Source of the DNA: Streptomyces sp. L2
GTDB taxonomy: Bacteria > Actinomycetota > Actinomycetes > Streptomycetales > Streptomycetaceae
Direction of reading: 5' to 3'
NCBI RefSeq assembly: GCF_004124325.1
Contig: NZ_QBDT01000001.1
Location: 5,518,001 to 5,582,000, forward strand
Length of the DNA: 64,000 bases
The notes beneath the pieces are model-generated. The model did no database searches. It saw only the letters and a program-made list of their open reading frames with translations, and had not been told where the DNA came from. Below, piece by piece: positions 49,994-59,305 of this stretch (the first letter of the stretch is position 1; every line of letters begins with the position of its first letter). Position numbers and translations under genes: made by a program.

Positions 49994-52900
49994 ATGACAT
50001 CGATCGGACGCGGCGCCGCCCTGCTGTCGGCGGGGCTCGTGCTCGCCCTGCTGCCGTCGGGCCAAGCGGCGGCGATCACCGGCGACTTGAGCGGTTCCAG
50101 ACCCCGGCCCGCCCCCTCCGGCCATGACAGCCCGCGCGGCCGTCCCACCACCGTCACCCTGCTCACCGGTGACAAGGTGACCGTCACCGGCCTCGGGCAC
50201 GGCAGGCGGACGGTCACCGTCCAGCGGCCCCCCGGTGCCACCGGTGCCGTCCGGACCCGGTCGAGCGACGGCGACCTCACCGTCGTACCGGACGAGGCGC
50301 TGCCGTACCTGCGGGCCGGCACCCTGGACCGGCGGCTGTTCGACGTGAGCGGGCTCATCCGGCAGGGCCTCACCGACGCGAGGGCGAAGACGCTGCCGCT
50401 GATCGTGACGTACGGCAGGAGCGCCCGCGCGGCCACCCCGCCCGGTACCGAGCGGACCCGCACCCTGGCCGCCCTGCACGGGGCCGCCGTCGAGGCCGGC
50501 AAGGGGCGCACGTTCTGGCGGTCGTTCACGCACGGATCCGGTGTCGCCAAGGTCTGGCTGGACGGCAAGGTCAAGGGTGTCATGGCCGAGAGCAACGCCC
50601 AGATCGGCACCCCGTCGGCCTGGGACGCGGGCCTGACCGGCAAGGGCGTCACGGTAGCCGTCCTCGACTCCGGTGCCGATCTGAGCCATCCCGACCTCGC
50701 GGGCCGGGTCGCGACCAGCAAGAGCTTCATCGACGGCGAGGAGGTCGCCGACCGCAACGGCCACGGCACCCACGTCACCTCCACCGTCGGCGGCAGCGGC
50801 GCCGCGTCCGACGGCAAGGAGAAGGGGGTCGCGCCCGGGGCCACGCTCGCGGTCGGCAAGGTGCTCGACGACGCGGGCTCGGGCAGCGAGTCGCAGATCA
50901 TCGCCGGCATGGAGTGGGCGGCCCGGGACGTGCACGCCAGGATCGTCTCCATGAGCCTCGGCTCGACCGAGCCCAGCGACGGCACCGACCCGATGGCCCA
51001 GGCCGTGAACACCCTCTCCAAGGAGACCGGCGCCCTCTTCGTCATCGCCGCCGGCAACACCGGCGCACCTTCCTCGATCGGCTCGCCCGGCGCCGCCGAC
51101 GCGGCCCTCACCGTCGGCGCGGTGGACGCCTCCGACCAGGCCGCCTACTTCACCAGCGCGGGCCCCCGGTACGGCGACAACGCCCTCAAGCCGGACCTCT
51201 CCGCGCCCGGCGTCGACATCCTCGCCGCCCGCTCCCAACTCGTCCCCGGCGACGGCTACTACACCACGATGAGCGGCACCTCCATGGCGACCCCGCACGT
51301 CGCCGGGGTGGCCGCCCTGCTCGCCGAGGAGCACCCCGACTGGACCGGCGCCCGGCTGAAGGACGCCCTGATGTCCTCCTCGAAGCAACTCGATGCCTCC
51401 GCCTACCTCCTGGGCGCCGGGCGGGTCAGCGTCCCGGACGCGATCGGCGCCCGGATCACCGCCACGGGCAGCGCAGACCTCGGCTTCTACTCGTGGCCGT
51501 ACGACGCGAACCAGCCCGTCACCCGCACCCTCACCTACACCAACTCCTCTGACGCGGACATCCGGCTGACGCTGTCCGTGCGCGGCGCCCCCGCCGGTGT
51601 CGCCACCCTCGCGGACTCCGCGCTCACCGTTCCCGCGCACGGCAGCGCGTCCACCACCGTCACCTCGGACGGCTCCACGGCGCCGGTCGGCGAGACCAGC
51701 GGGCAGATCGTCGCCGCCGACGAGACCGGCACGACCCTCGCGCACACCGTGTTCGGGCTGGTGAAGGAGGACGAGCGGTACACGCTCACCGTGCACGTCA
51801 AGGACCGCTCCGGGGCGCCCGCGGCCGCCGACCTCACCGTGCAGCAGCTCGCCGAGGGCGCCGACGCCTTCCCCGAGCACGTCGGCGACTCCGGCACCCT
51901 GAAGTTGCGCCTGAAGCCCGGCACCTACGCCGTGGCCTCCTTCCTCGACGTGCGCGGCAGCCACGGCGCCGACTCCCTGGGGCTCGGCTTCCTCGCCGCC
52001 CCCGGCATCACCCTCGACCGCGACCGTGAAGTCACCCTCGACGGCCGGACGTTGCGCGAGGTGAAGGCCGAGGTGGCCCAGCGCACGGAGACCCACCAGC
52101 TCCTCATGGAGTACGACCGCAAGGGGAACGGCGCCGACCTGTTCGGCGCCGTCCAGGTGCCGCTCACCTACGACAGCGTCTTCGCCGCGCCCACCAGGAA
52201 GGTCACGCAGGGCAGCTTCGAGTACCGGACGGTGTGGCGGCTCGCCAAGCCCCAGCTGGAGGTCCGGGGCATCGGTGAGGCGACCGTGCAGGCCGGCGGC
52301 ACCCTGATCGAGGGCCGCACCAAGCTGCCGCTCGTGGACGTCGGGGACGGCCCGCTCACCGGTGTGGCCGGCGAGGCGGTCCTCGCCCGCCTCGCCGACG
52401 GCGCCGATCCGGCCGCGCTCGCCCAGGCAGCGCAGGACGCGGGCGCGAAGGCACTGTTCGTCACCGACGACGCGCCCGGCCGGCTGATGGCCTGGTGGGG
52501 CACCGACGACAACGCCGACCGGCCGCTGCAGATCGCCACGGTGAACGCGGCCGACGCCGCCCGGCTGCGGGCGGCCAAGCGCGTCGACATGTCCGGCACC
52601 CGCAACTCGCCGTACGTGTACGACCTGTCCGAGGGACACCGGGGCGCGATTCCGGACCGCGACCTCACCTACCGGCCCACCCGCCGCCAACTCGCCGCCG
52701 TACATGTCCGGTTCCACGCGGCCCGGCCCGAGAGCGGCGGCGAGTTCCGGTACTCGATCACCGGCACCTTCCCCATCGGCCTCGGCTTCCAGGAACGCGT
52801 CGACCTCCCCGCCGAGCGCACCGACTACGTGTCCACCGGCCCCGGCCAGCTCTGGCACGAGTCCGTCACCCTCCGCGACGGCGCCCTGGAGGAGCGCAGC

Positions 52901-53635
52901 GGCCTGGTCCGCTACGACGGCGGATCGCGCCCGGTGCTGGACTGGTTCCGGCCCGTGTGGCACCCGTGGCTGGGCACCGGACTCGGCTGGGGCCAGCAAC
53001 GCACCGGAAACCAGATCCAGTTGAACACCCCCGGCTGGGGCGACTCCGGGCCCGACCACACCGGCTTCGGAGACGTGTGGACCGAGGGCAACGGCATGAG
53101 CCAGACCACCTCCGTCTACCTTGACGGCACCCTCGTCGACCGGAGGACCAGCTCGGGGGCGTACGTCTGGGACGCGCCCGCCGACGAGCACACCTACAAG
53201 GTCGTCACCGACACCGCCCTGGACCCCGGCCACTGGGCCCTCGCCACCCGGGGCCACACCGAGTGGACGTTCCGCTCGGCCGCCACCCCGGAGGACCACG
53301 CCACCTATCTGCCGCTGATCAACCTCGCCTTCGACGTCCCCACCGACCTCGCGGGCGCCGTGCGCGCCGGACACCGGCTGGGCGTCGGGCTCGGCGCCCA
53401 GTACGTGACGGGCGCCGCCGGCACCGGGACGCTCGGCGGCGGCCGGCTCGACGTGTCGTACGACGACGGCACGACCTGGCACCCGGTACGGCTCACCGAC
53501 CGCCCCGGCGCCGCCTGGCACGGCACGCTCACCGTGCCCCGTAACGCCACGTCCGTCTCCCTGCGGGCCTCGGCCCACGACGACAAGGGCGGCTCGGTGA
53601 CCCAGGAGATCATCCGGGCGGTCGCGGTGAAGTGA
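49994..53635 (+). CDS. Secreted S8 family serine protease (subtilase), large multidomain
   Basis: The protein has 1213 residues from ATG 49994 (GAGG six bases upstream). A signal peptide (RGAALLSAGLVLALLPSGQAAA) precedes a propeptide with VTLLTGDKVTV typical of large Streptomyces subtilases. The catalytic triad is D225 (AVLDSGADL), H257 (GHGTHVTS) and S430 (SGTSMATPHVAG). About 750 residues of beta-rich C-terminal region follow, with a PA-like segment around AKALFVTDDAPG. It should act on extracellular protein or peptides. The long 250-bp upstream gap should carry promoters for this gene and the divergent Trypco1 operon; no clear operator was found. Confidence 0.95.
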   Translation: MTSIGRGAALLSAGLVLALLPSGQAAAITGDLSGSRPRPAPSGHDSPRGRPTTVTLLTGDKVTVTGLGHGRRTVTVQRPPGATGAVRTRSSDGDLTVVPDEALPYLRAGTLDRRLFDVSGLIRQGLTDARAKTLPLIVTYGRSARAATPPGTERTRTLAALHGAAVEAGKGRTFWRSFTHGSGVAKVWLDGKVKGVMAESNAQIGTPSAWDAGLTGKGVTVAVLDSGADLSHPDLAGRVATSKSFIDGEEVADRNGHGTHVTSTVGGSGAASDGKEKGVAPGATLAVGKVLDDAGSGSESQIIAGMEWAARDVHARIVSMSLGSTEPSDGTDPMAQAVNTLSKETGALFVIAAGNTGAPSSIGSPGAADAALTVGAVDASDQAAYFTSAGPRYGDNALKPDLSAPGVDILAARSQLVPGDGYYTTMSGTSMATPHVAGVAALLAEEHPDWTGARLKDALMSSSKQLDASAYLLGAGRVSVPDAIGARITATGSADLGFYSWPYDANQPVTRTLTYTNSSDADIRLTLSVRGAPAGVATLADSALTVPAHGSASTTVTSDGSTAPVGETSGQIVAADETGTTLAHTVFGLVKEDERYTLTVHVKDRSGAPAAADLTVQQLAEGADAFPEHVGDSGTLKLRLKPGTYAVASFLDVRGSHGADSLGLGFLAAPGITLDRDREVTLDGRTLREVKAEVAQRTETHQLLMEYDRKGNGADLFGAVQVPLTYDSVFAAPTRKVTQGSFEYRTVWRLAKPQLEVRGIGEATVQAGGTLIEGRTKLPLVDVGDGPLTGVAGEAVLARLADGADPAALAQAAQDAGAKALFVTDDAPGRLMAWWGTDDNADRPLQIATVNAADAARLRAAKRVDMSGTRNSPYVYDLSEGHRGAIPDRDLTYRPTRRQLAAVHVRFHAARPESGGEFRYSITGTFPIGLGFQERVDLPAERTDYVSTGPGQLWHESVTLRDGALEERSGLVRYDGGSRPVLDWFRPVWHPWLGTGLGWGQQRTGNQIQLNTPGWGDSGPDHTGFGDVWTEGNGMSQTTSVYLDGTLVDRRTSSGAYVWDAPADEHTYKVVTDTALDPGHWALATRGHTEWTFRSAATPEDHATYLPLINLAFDVPTDLAGAVRAGHRLGVGLGAQYVTGAAGTGTLGGGRLDVSYDDGTTWHPVRLTDRPGAAWHGTLTVPRNATSVSLRASAHDDKGGSVTQEIIRAVAVK

Positions 53636-53648
53636 CCCTGAAGGACTC

Positions 53649-55130
53649 CTAGGACCGGGGGTGGCCCGCGATCCCGCGGATCACCCCCAGTTCGAGCAGG
53701 TCCTGCGGCCGGATCCGCAGTTGATCGGCGGTCTCCTCGACCCGCTCCGGCGGGCGCTTGAGGATGGCCGCCGCCAGCTCCGGCGCGATCACCGAGAAGT
53801 AACTGTCCGGCGTGGCCCAGGTGTTGCCGGGCGCGGCGAGCGCGAGCGCCCCGCCCGAGCCGCCCTCGCCGATGACGAGCGTGGTGACCGGGGTCCGGGC
53901 GGCGGCGACCGCCCCGAACACGTCCGCGATCGCGGCCCCGGCCCCCTGCCGCTCCGCGTCGGCGTCGTTGGCCGCGCCCGGCGTGTCCACCAGGGTCAGC
54001 ACCGGGATGCCCAGCCGGTCCGCGAGGCGGATCAGCCGGGCCGCGGTCCGGTAGCCGGCGGGCCGGGTGGCCGCCCCGGTCTGCGCCGCGTACGCCACCG
54101 TACGGCCGTCCCGCTCCCCGAACCCGCACAGCACGCCCTCGGCGTCCGTGCCCCCGCACCGGTCCCCGCTGAGCTGCACCCGCTGCTCGAAGTAGGCGTC
54201 CAGATAGGCGTGCGCCCGGGGCCGCCGAGCCGACCGGGCCCGTACGACGGCCTCCCACCCGGTGCCGGGCAGACCGGCGGCGCCGAGGGCGTCGGGGACG
54301 GGCGCCGGCTCGGCGCGGCCCGCGTCCGGGGTGGGAGCGCCGGGGCTCTGGGGCGCCGGAGCGGGATCAGCGCACGCCGCGTCCGCGTCGGGCACCGCGG
54401 AGCCGCCGGTGGTCGGTCCGGGCGGGGCGTGAGACGCCGGCGCCCGGCCGGCCGCCGGCGTGAGCAGCCGTAGCCACAGCCCCAGGGTGTCCCGCAGCTT
54501 CCCCGGCGGGACCACCGCGTCCGCGGAGCCCGCCGCCAGCTGGGCCTCGGCCGTGTAGGCCGCCGGGTCGGCGTCCGCGGGGCGCACCCGGGAGCCGGCG
54601 AAGCCGACCTGGGCGTCCGGGAGGGCCAGGGTGACGTCGGCTCCCGCGCCCAGCGTGGCCCAGCCGCCGCCGGTCGTGGGGTCCCGGAGCACGGCGATCT
54701 GCGGCAGCCCGGCCTCCCGGGTGAGCGTCGACTGGCGGGCCACCCGCTGGAGTTGGGTGAGCGCGAACATGCCCTCCTGCATCCGGCTGCCACCCGTGGC
54801 GACCAGCGGCACGACCGGCAGCCGGTGCTCCCGCGCGTGCGTGTAGGCCGCCTCCAGCCGGTCGCCGGTGCGTTCGCCCAGCGAGCCGCCGAGGAAGCCG
54901 AACTCGAAGGCGATCAGCACGGCCGGGGTGCCCAGGACGCTCGCGGTGCCGCAGACGACGGACTCCTCCTCGCCGGTCCGCTCGGTGGCGCGGGCGCGCG
55001 CGGCGTCGTAGCCCTGCCAGCCGAGCGGCCCGTCCGCCTTCGACTCCCGTTCGGGCGAGGGTAGTTCGCGGAAGGTCGCCTCGTCCGCGACCAGTGCGAG
55101 TATCTCCCGTGCCGACAGACGCTCAGCCAT
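53649..55130 (-). CDS. Acyl-CoA carboxylase carboxyltransferase, fused AccD/AccA-like halves
   Basis: The 493-residue protein has two crotonase-fold carboxyltransferase halves. Residues ~35-210 are beta-like (FEFGFLGGSLGERTGDR, VATGGSRMQEGMFAL, DPTTGGGWATLGAGADV); residues ~290-490 are alpha-like (RAHAYLDAYFEQ, GVLCGFGERDGRTVAY, PVLTLVDTPGAANDADAERQG, VIGEGGSGGALALA). A Pro/Ala-rich linker joins them. No zinc finger is present. It should transfer carboxyl from biotin to an acyl-CoA; no biotin carboxylase or carrier is nearby. Its start overlaps the matB stop by eight bases, so it is second in a malonyl-CoA-related operon. Confidence 0.85.
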   Translation of the reverse strand: MAERLSAREILALVADEATFRELPSPERESKADGPLGWQGYDAARARATERTGEEESVVCGTASVLGTPAVLIAFEFGFLGGSLGERTGDRLEAAYTHAREHRLPVVPLVATGGSRMQEGMFALTQLQRVARQSTLTREAGLPQIAVLRDPTTGGGWATLGAGADVTLALPDAQVGFAGSRVRPADADPAAYTAEAQLAAGSADAVVPPGKLRDTLGLWLRLLTPAAGRAPASHAPPGPTTGGSAVPDADAACADPAPAPQSPGAPTPDAGRAEPAPVPDALGAAGLPGTGWEAVVRARSARRPRAHAYLDAYFEQRVQLSGDRCGGTDAEGVLCGFGERDGRTVAYAAQTGAATRPAGYRTAARLIRLADRLGIPVLTLVDTPGAANDADAERQGAGAAIADVFGAVAAARTPVTTLVIGEGGSGGALALAAPGNTWATPDSYFSVIAPELAAAILKRPPERVEETADQLRIRPQDLLELGVIRGIAGHPRS

Positions 55131-56592
55131 CGGCCAGCGCCCGCTTCATGATCTTCCCCATGTCGTTGCGGGGCAGCGCGTCCAGGTAGCGGACCACGCG
55201 CGGCCGCTTGTGCGGGGCGAGCCGCCGGGTCACGTGTTCCGCCAACTCCTCGGTGGACGGCGGCACTTCCCGGTCCACCGGAACGATCCAGGCCACGATC
55301 CGCTCCCCGAGGTCCGGGTCCGGCTCGCCGGTGACCGCGGCCTCCCGCACCCCCGCGTGCTCCAGCAGCGCGTTCTCGATCTCACCGGCCCCGATCTTGT
55401 AACCCCCGCTCTTGATCAGGTCGGTGGCCTTGCGGCCGACGATGCGGACGTACCCGTCGGCCTCGCGCACCGCCACGTCCCCGGTGCGGAACCAGCCGTC
55501 GGCGGTGAACGCGGCGGCCGTGGCGTCCGGCCGGTTCAGATACCCGGTGAACAGGTTCGGCCCGCGCACCTGGATCTCGCCGACGCTCTCCCCGTCGTAC
55601 GCGGCGACCTCGGTGCCGTCCTCCTCCACCAGGCGCAGCTCGACGCCCGGCAGCGGCGGGCCCACCGTGCCCGCGCGGGCCTCGCCGTCGGCCCGCATCG
55701 CCGTGTTCATCAGGGTCTCGGTCATGCCGTACCGCTCGATCACCCGCCGCCCGGTGGCCGCCGCGATCCGCTCGTGGTCGTGCACGGGCAGCGCGGCCGA
55801 GCCGGACACCAGCAGCCGGGCCCGGCCGAGGGCCTTGGCCAGCTCGGGATCGTCCGGCAGGGCCTCCGCGATGCGGTGGTACATCGTCGGCACCCCGAAC
55901 AGCATGGTCGCGCCGTCGGCCAGCTCCCGGGCCACGCCCTCGGTGCTGAACCGCCCCAGGTGCCGTACCGACCCGCCCCGCCTCAGCGGGCCCAGGATGC
56001 CCAGCACCAGCCCGTGCACGTGGAACAGGGGCAGCGCCTGCACCAGCACGTCGTCCCCGGTCCACTGCCAGGCGTCGGCCAGCGCGTCCAGCGTGGTGGC
56101 CAGGGCCCGGCGCGGAATGACGGCGCCCTTGGGCGGGCCGGTCGTGCCGGAGGTGTAGACGATCAGCGCCGGGTCCTCGTCGGAGTCGGAGAGGGAGACA
56201 CCGGCGAAGGCTGTTCCGGCGGGCAGATCCCCGCTGCGCGGGCTGTCGACGTCAACGCGCTCCATATCGCCCACCACGGCGGGGAGTTCGGCGCCCGGAG
56301 CGGCGAGGATCATCCCCGGCGCGCTGTCGGACAGGATGTGGGCCAGTTCCTTCTCGCCCGACTTCGGGTTCAGCGGCACCGCGGCCACCCCGGCGAGCAG
56401 CGTGCCCGTCACGGCGACCGCGGTCTCCAGTTCCGGTGTCGCCCACACGGCGACCCGGCCGGTGCCCCGCACCCGTGCGGCGACCGCGCCTGCGGCGGCC
56501 CCGAGTTCGCCGTACGTCAACGACCGTTCGCCGAACCGCAGGGCGATCTTCTCGCGCGGGCCGTCCACCAGGGCGGGAAAGAGGGAGGACAC
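55123..56592 (-). CDS. matB: Malonyl-CoA synthetase-like acyl-CoA ligase (MatB)
   Basis: The protein has 489 residues; GTG 56592 is chosen because AAGGAG lies eight bases upstream, whereas GTG 56601 is too close; the protein then begins VSSLFPAL as I recall for S. coelicolor MatB. Adenylation motifs are complete: YTSGTTGPPKGAV, LPLFHVHGL, ERYGMTETLMNT, GWFRTGDV, and the Lys loop RNDMGKIMKR. It converts malonate (or methylmalonate), ATP and CoA to malonyl-CoA. It is followed by a coupled carboxyltransferase, suggesting an extender-unit or malonate-salvage operon. Confidence 0.92.
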   Translation of the reverse strand: MSSLFPALVDGPREKIALRFGERSLTYGELGAAAGAVAARVRGTGRVAVWATPELETAVAVTGTLLAGVAAVPLNPKSGEKELAHILSDSAPGMILAAPGAELPAVVGDMERVDVDSPRSGDLPAGTAFAGVSLSDSDEDPALIVYTSGTTGPPKGAVIPRRALATTLDALADAWQWTGDDVLVQALPLFHVHGLVLGILGPLRRGGSVRHLGRFSTEGVARELADGATMLFGVPTMYHRIAEALPDDPELAKALGRARLLVSGSAALPVHDHERIAAATGRRVIERYGMTETLMNTAMRADGEARAGTVGPPLPGVELRLVEEDGTEVAAYDGESVGEIQVRGPNLFTGYLNRPDATAAAFTADGWFRTGDVAVREADGYVRIVGRKATDLIKSGGYKIGAGEIENALLEHAGVREAAVTGEPDPDLGERIVAWIVPVDREVPPSTEELAEHVTRRLAPHKRPRVVRYLDALPRNDMGKIMKRALADG

Positions 56593-56667
56593 GCGGCGCA
56601 CTCCTTAGCCGTAGGAACGACAGACAACATCCTTCCTACACCAGGCGGGGCCACCGCTACCCGACAG

Positions 56668-57729
56668 TCACGGGTGGGTGGGAAGCACCACATCGGCCAC
56701 CACACAGCTCACGTTGTCGGGGCCGCCCGCCGCGTTCGCCTCCTCGACCAGGGTCCGTACGGGATCCTCCGCCGCCAGCAGCTCCCCGATCCGCTCGTCC
56801 GGGACCACGCGGGTCAGCCCGTCCGAGCACAGCAGGTACCGGTCGCCGGCCCGGGCCTCCTGCAGGCGCACGTCGGGAACGGCCGCCGGTCCCGGAGCGC
56901 CCAGCGCCTTGAGCAGCATGGCCCGCTGCGGATGACTCTCCGCCTCCTCCGGTGTCAGCCGCCCCTCGTCGATCAGCGACTGCACCACGCTGTGGTCGTC
57001 GGTGATCCGGAACAGTGCGCCGTCCCGGAGTAGATACGCCCGCGAGTCCCCGATGTGGACGAGCGCCAGCGTCGACCCGGTCCACAGCAGCGCGGTCAGC
57101 GTCGTGCCGACGTCACCGTCGCCGTCCGCCAGGTCCTGGACGGCCTCGTCGGCGGAGCGGACCGCGTCCTCCAGCAGGTTCAGCACGCTCCCGGCGGCCA
57201 GCTCCTCGCCCTCGTCGAGGAAGCGCAGCGCCTCCACGGCGGCGCTGCTCGCGTGCGCCCCCGCCGGCCCGCACCCGTCGGCCACGGCGAGCAGCCGGCG
57301 CCCCGCGTACACCGCGTCCTGGTTGGCCGGGCGCACCAGCCCGCGGTCGGAGTGGGCGGAATACCGCAGTTCCAGCATGATGGTCGGTTCCTTTCTCGAC
57401 TCTCCGGTCAGATGGTCGACGAGAACCGAGGCGAGATCACGCCGTACGGCGGTCTCGGCCTCCACCCGCGCCCAGTAGGCCCGGATCTCCCGCGCCGCGT
57501 CCTCCGCGCCGAGCGCGCACACCGTGCGGATCTCCGCCAGCGGCATGCCCAGCCGCCGCAGCCAGGCCACCAGCCGGGCCTGCCGCAGCTGGGCGGTGGC
57601 GTAGTAGCGGTAGCCGGTGTCCGGGTCGACCCGGGCGGGCCGCAGCAGCTCCAGCTCGTCGTAGAGCCGCAGCGCCTTCGGTGACAGCCGGCAGGCCCTG
57701 GCGAAGGCGCCGATCGTGAGCAGGTCCAT
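56668..57729 (-). CDS. MerR-type regulator fused to a PP2C protein phosphatase
   Basis: The protein has 353 residues from ATG 57729 (GAGGAG upstream). Residues 4-70 form a MerR-type winged helix (TIGAFARACRLSPKALRLYDE, DTGYRYYATAQLRQARLVAWLRRLG in part). Residues ~120-350 are a complete PP2C domain with metal Asp residues: RPANQDAVYAG, LAVADGCGPAG, GTTLTALL, HIGDSRAYLLRDG, LLCSDGLT, GGPDNVSCVV. It could dephosphorylate Ser/Thr-kinase targets while bound to DNA. The fusion is seen in Streptomyces but seldom studied. It stands alone upstream of matB in the same direction, with a 75-bp gap. Confidence 0.92.
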   Translation of the reverse strand: MDLLTIGAFARACRLSPKALRLYDELELLRPARVDPDTGYRYYATAQLRQARLVAWLRRLGMPLAEIRTVCALGAEDAAREIRAYWARVEAETAVRRDLASVLVDHLTGESRKEPTIMLELRYSAHSDRGLVRPANQDAVYAGRRLLAVADGCGPAGAHASSAAVEALRFLDEGEELAAGSVLNLLEDAVRSADEAVQDLADGDGDVGTTLTALLWTGSTLALVHIGDSRAYLLRDGALFRITDDHSVVQSLIDEGRLTPEEAESHPQRAMLLKALGAPGPAAVPDVRLQEARAGDRYLLCSDGLTRVVPDERIGELLAAEDPVRTLVEEANAAGGPDNVSCVVADVVLPTHP

Positions 57730-57785
57730 GAACTCCTCGTTCCTCGCGTCCGCCACCGATGCTGGGGCTTCCCCGAAGGTGAAGG

Positions 57786-58146
57786 TCAAACGGGTGGCGC
57801 CGGTTCCCCGGAAATCCCGGTCGTGGCCCGGCAGGCGTCGGCGCAGGCCCGGACCAGTGGCCGGTCGGTGTCCTCGCGGCGCCAGGCCAGCGCGTAGCGG
57901 CTGGGGCCGAGGCCGCGGACCGGGCGGGTGGTGACGCCGCCCCGGGTGAGCAGCGGCGCGTTGCCCGCGGCCACCAGGCAGACGCCGAGGCCGGCGACGA
58001 GCGCCTCGTACGTCTCCTCGGCCCCGGCGATCTCCGCCCCGACGCGCGGGGCCCGGCCCGCCCGCGCGTCCAGCGCGAGCCAGTGGTCACGCAGCGGACC
58101 GGCGCTCCTCGGCAGGGCGAGGAACGGCTCGTCGAGCAGGTCGGCG
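57786..58146 (-). pseudogene. LysR-family regulator, C-terminal remnant
   Basis: About 120 codons on the minus strand match the end of a LysR substrate-binding domain (DLLDEPFLALPRSAGPLRDHWLA, in part; AGAEETYEALVAGLGVCLVAAGNAPLL; RYALAWRREDTDRPLV). The DNA-binding half and the first effector subdomain are missing: homology stops at about 58146, where the oppositely oriented dehydrogenase remnant begins. The frame happens to stay open to 58250 through the dehydrogenase sequence, but that part is antisense. Not expected to function. Confidence 0.8.
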
Positions 58147-58581
58147 GACCTGTTCGAGGTGCACGTCTTCGGCCCGGCGGCGCTGGTCCGGGCGGTGCTG
58201 CCGCACATGAGGGAGCGGCGCTCGGGCGCGATCGTGCGGATGAGCAGCATGGGCGGGCAGCTCTCCTTCGCCGGTTTCGGCGCCTACAGCGCGACGAAGT
58301 TCGCCCTGGAGGGCATGTCGGAGGCGCTGGCCGACGAGGTCGCCGAGTACGGCGTCAAGGTGCTCGTCGTGGAGCCGGGCGCGTTCCGGACCTCGCTGTT
58401 CGGCACCGGCCGGGCCGGGGTCAGCGGGGACAGCGGTCTGTACCCGAAGGTGGCCGTGACCCGGGAGGCCGTCGAGGGCGGCGACGACGGGGTGAGCGCG
58501 GTACTGGCCCACCTCGACCAGGTCCGGGACGAGGTGACCGCTTGGGAGAAGCGGACGAGGGCGACGGGGTTCGACGTCTGA
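58147..58581 (+). pseudogene. Short-chain dehydrogenase/reductase, C-terminal remnant
   Basis: From about 58147 the plus strand encodes the second half of an SDR: LFEVHVFGPAALVRAVLPHMRERRSGAIV (in part), SSMGG, the catalytic YSATKFALEG (YxxxK) and VVEPGAFRTSLFG. The N-terminal Rossmann part with TGxxxGxG is missing. A GTG- or ATG-started frame reaches back over the LysR remnant but only as antisense. It is the partner of a deletion that fused two divergent genes (see findings). Confidence 0.8.
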
Positions 58582-58621
58582 GCGAGGCCGACGGGAGCTG
58601 GCGGGGCCCCGGCCTGCCGTC

Positions 58622-59188
58622 TCACCCGCGCAGCGCCGTCCGTTGCAGCAGCCCCCACGTGAACTCGGCGACCACCTCGTGCCGTACGCCGTCGCGGCCG
58701 GGTGCGGTGAAGGCCAGCCCCCACCGGGTCGGGGCCGTGCCCTCCAGGGGCCGGGCGGGGGCGAACGCGCGGGCGGCCTCGTCGACCGTGCAGGACCAGG
58801 GGGCGAGGTCCTCCAGGTGCTCCAGCCGGGGCGCGGGGGCGCCCGGGGCGCGGACCAGCCACTCGTTCCACACCGCGCCGTCGGGGGAGACCAGCACCTC
58901 GAACCGCAGGTCCGGCCAGAGCGGCAGCACCCAGCGGCGGGCCTCGCAGTCGACGTCCCCGAGGCGGCGGGGGACGACGGACTCCGGTTCGCCGAGGACG
59001 GAGCGGTACCGGGCGGCGGCGGAGCGGGACCGGGGCGAGCGGACCATCGCCTGCCAGCGCTTGTTCGTCTCCCGCAGGTCCGCGAGGGAGACGCCCAGCG
59101 TCCGCCGGGCGTCCTCCACCAGGTCCGGATTGTGGTCGGCCATGCGGCGCAGCAGCACCAGCTGGAAGTCGAGAGCCATGGCAACCAT
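58622..59188 (-). CDS. Conserved hypothetical protein
   Basis: The protein has 188 residues from ATG 59188 (59179 or 59206 also possible). The N-terminal third is helical and charged (DFQLVLLRRMADHNPDLVEDARRTLG, in part, to SLADLRETNKRWQAMVRS), the rest strand-rich (WVLPLWPDLRFEVLVSPDG, WNEWLVRAPG, GVRHEVVAEFTWGLLQRT). No signal peptide, membrane segment or catalytic motif is visible. I do not recognise the family. Codon use fits the chromosome, and it is divergent from the iclR gene with the inverted repeat between them. Confidence 0.75.
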   Translation of the reverse strand: MVAMALDFQLVLLRRMADHNPDLVEDARRTLGVSLADLRETNKRWQAMVRSPRSRSAAARYRSVLGEPESVVPRRLGDVDCEARRWVLPLWPDLRFEVLVSPDGAVWNEWLVRAPGAPAPRLEHLEDLAPWSCTVDEAARAFAPARPLEGTAPTRWGLAFTAPGRDGVRHEVVAEFTWGLLQRTALRG

Positions 59189-59231
59189 GGTGCCGGTCCG
59201 GGCCATTGCCGGGGCGCGCTCCCACTGGCTA

Positions 59232-59278
59232 GCCTGTGTTCGTCATGCCGGTCGCCTGTTGAAATCTCGAACACAGGC
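59232..59278. promoter_or_regulatory. 11-bp inverted repeat upstream of the iclR-type gene
   Basis: GCCTGTGTTCG (59232-59242) and CGAACACAGGC (59268-59278) are perfect inverted copies separated by 25 bp, ending 27 bp before the regulator start. Symmetry and place suggest an operator for the IclR-type protein, or a hairpin in its leader; regulators of this family often autoregulate. Confidence 0.5.
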
Positions 59279-59305
59279 GCTTAGACCCAAGGGAGGGGGC
59301 CGGAC

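Noticed and set aside
57928..58581. A 217-residue dehydrogenase starting at 57928
   Set aside because: The first ~70 codons are antisense to the LysR remnant; SDR similarity starts only at about 58147.
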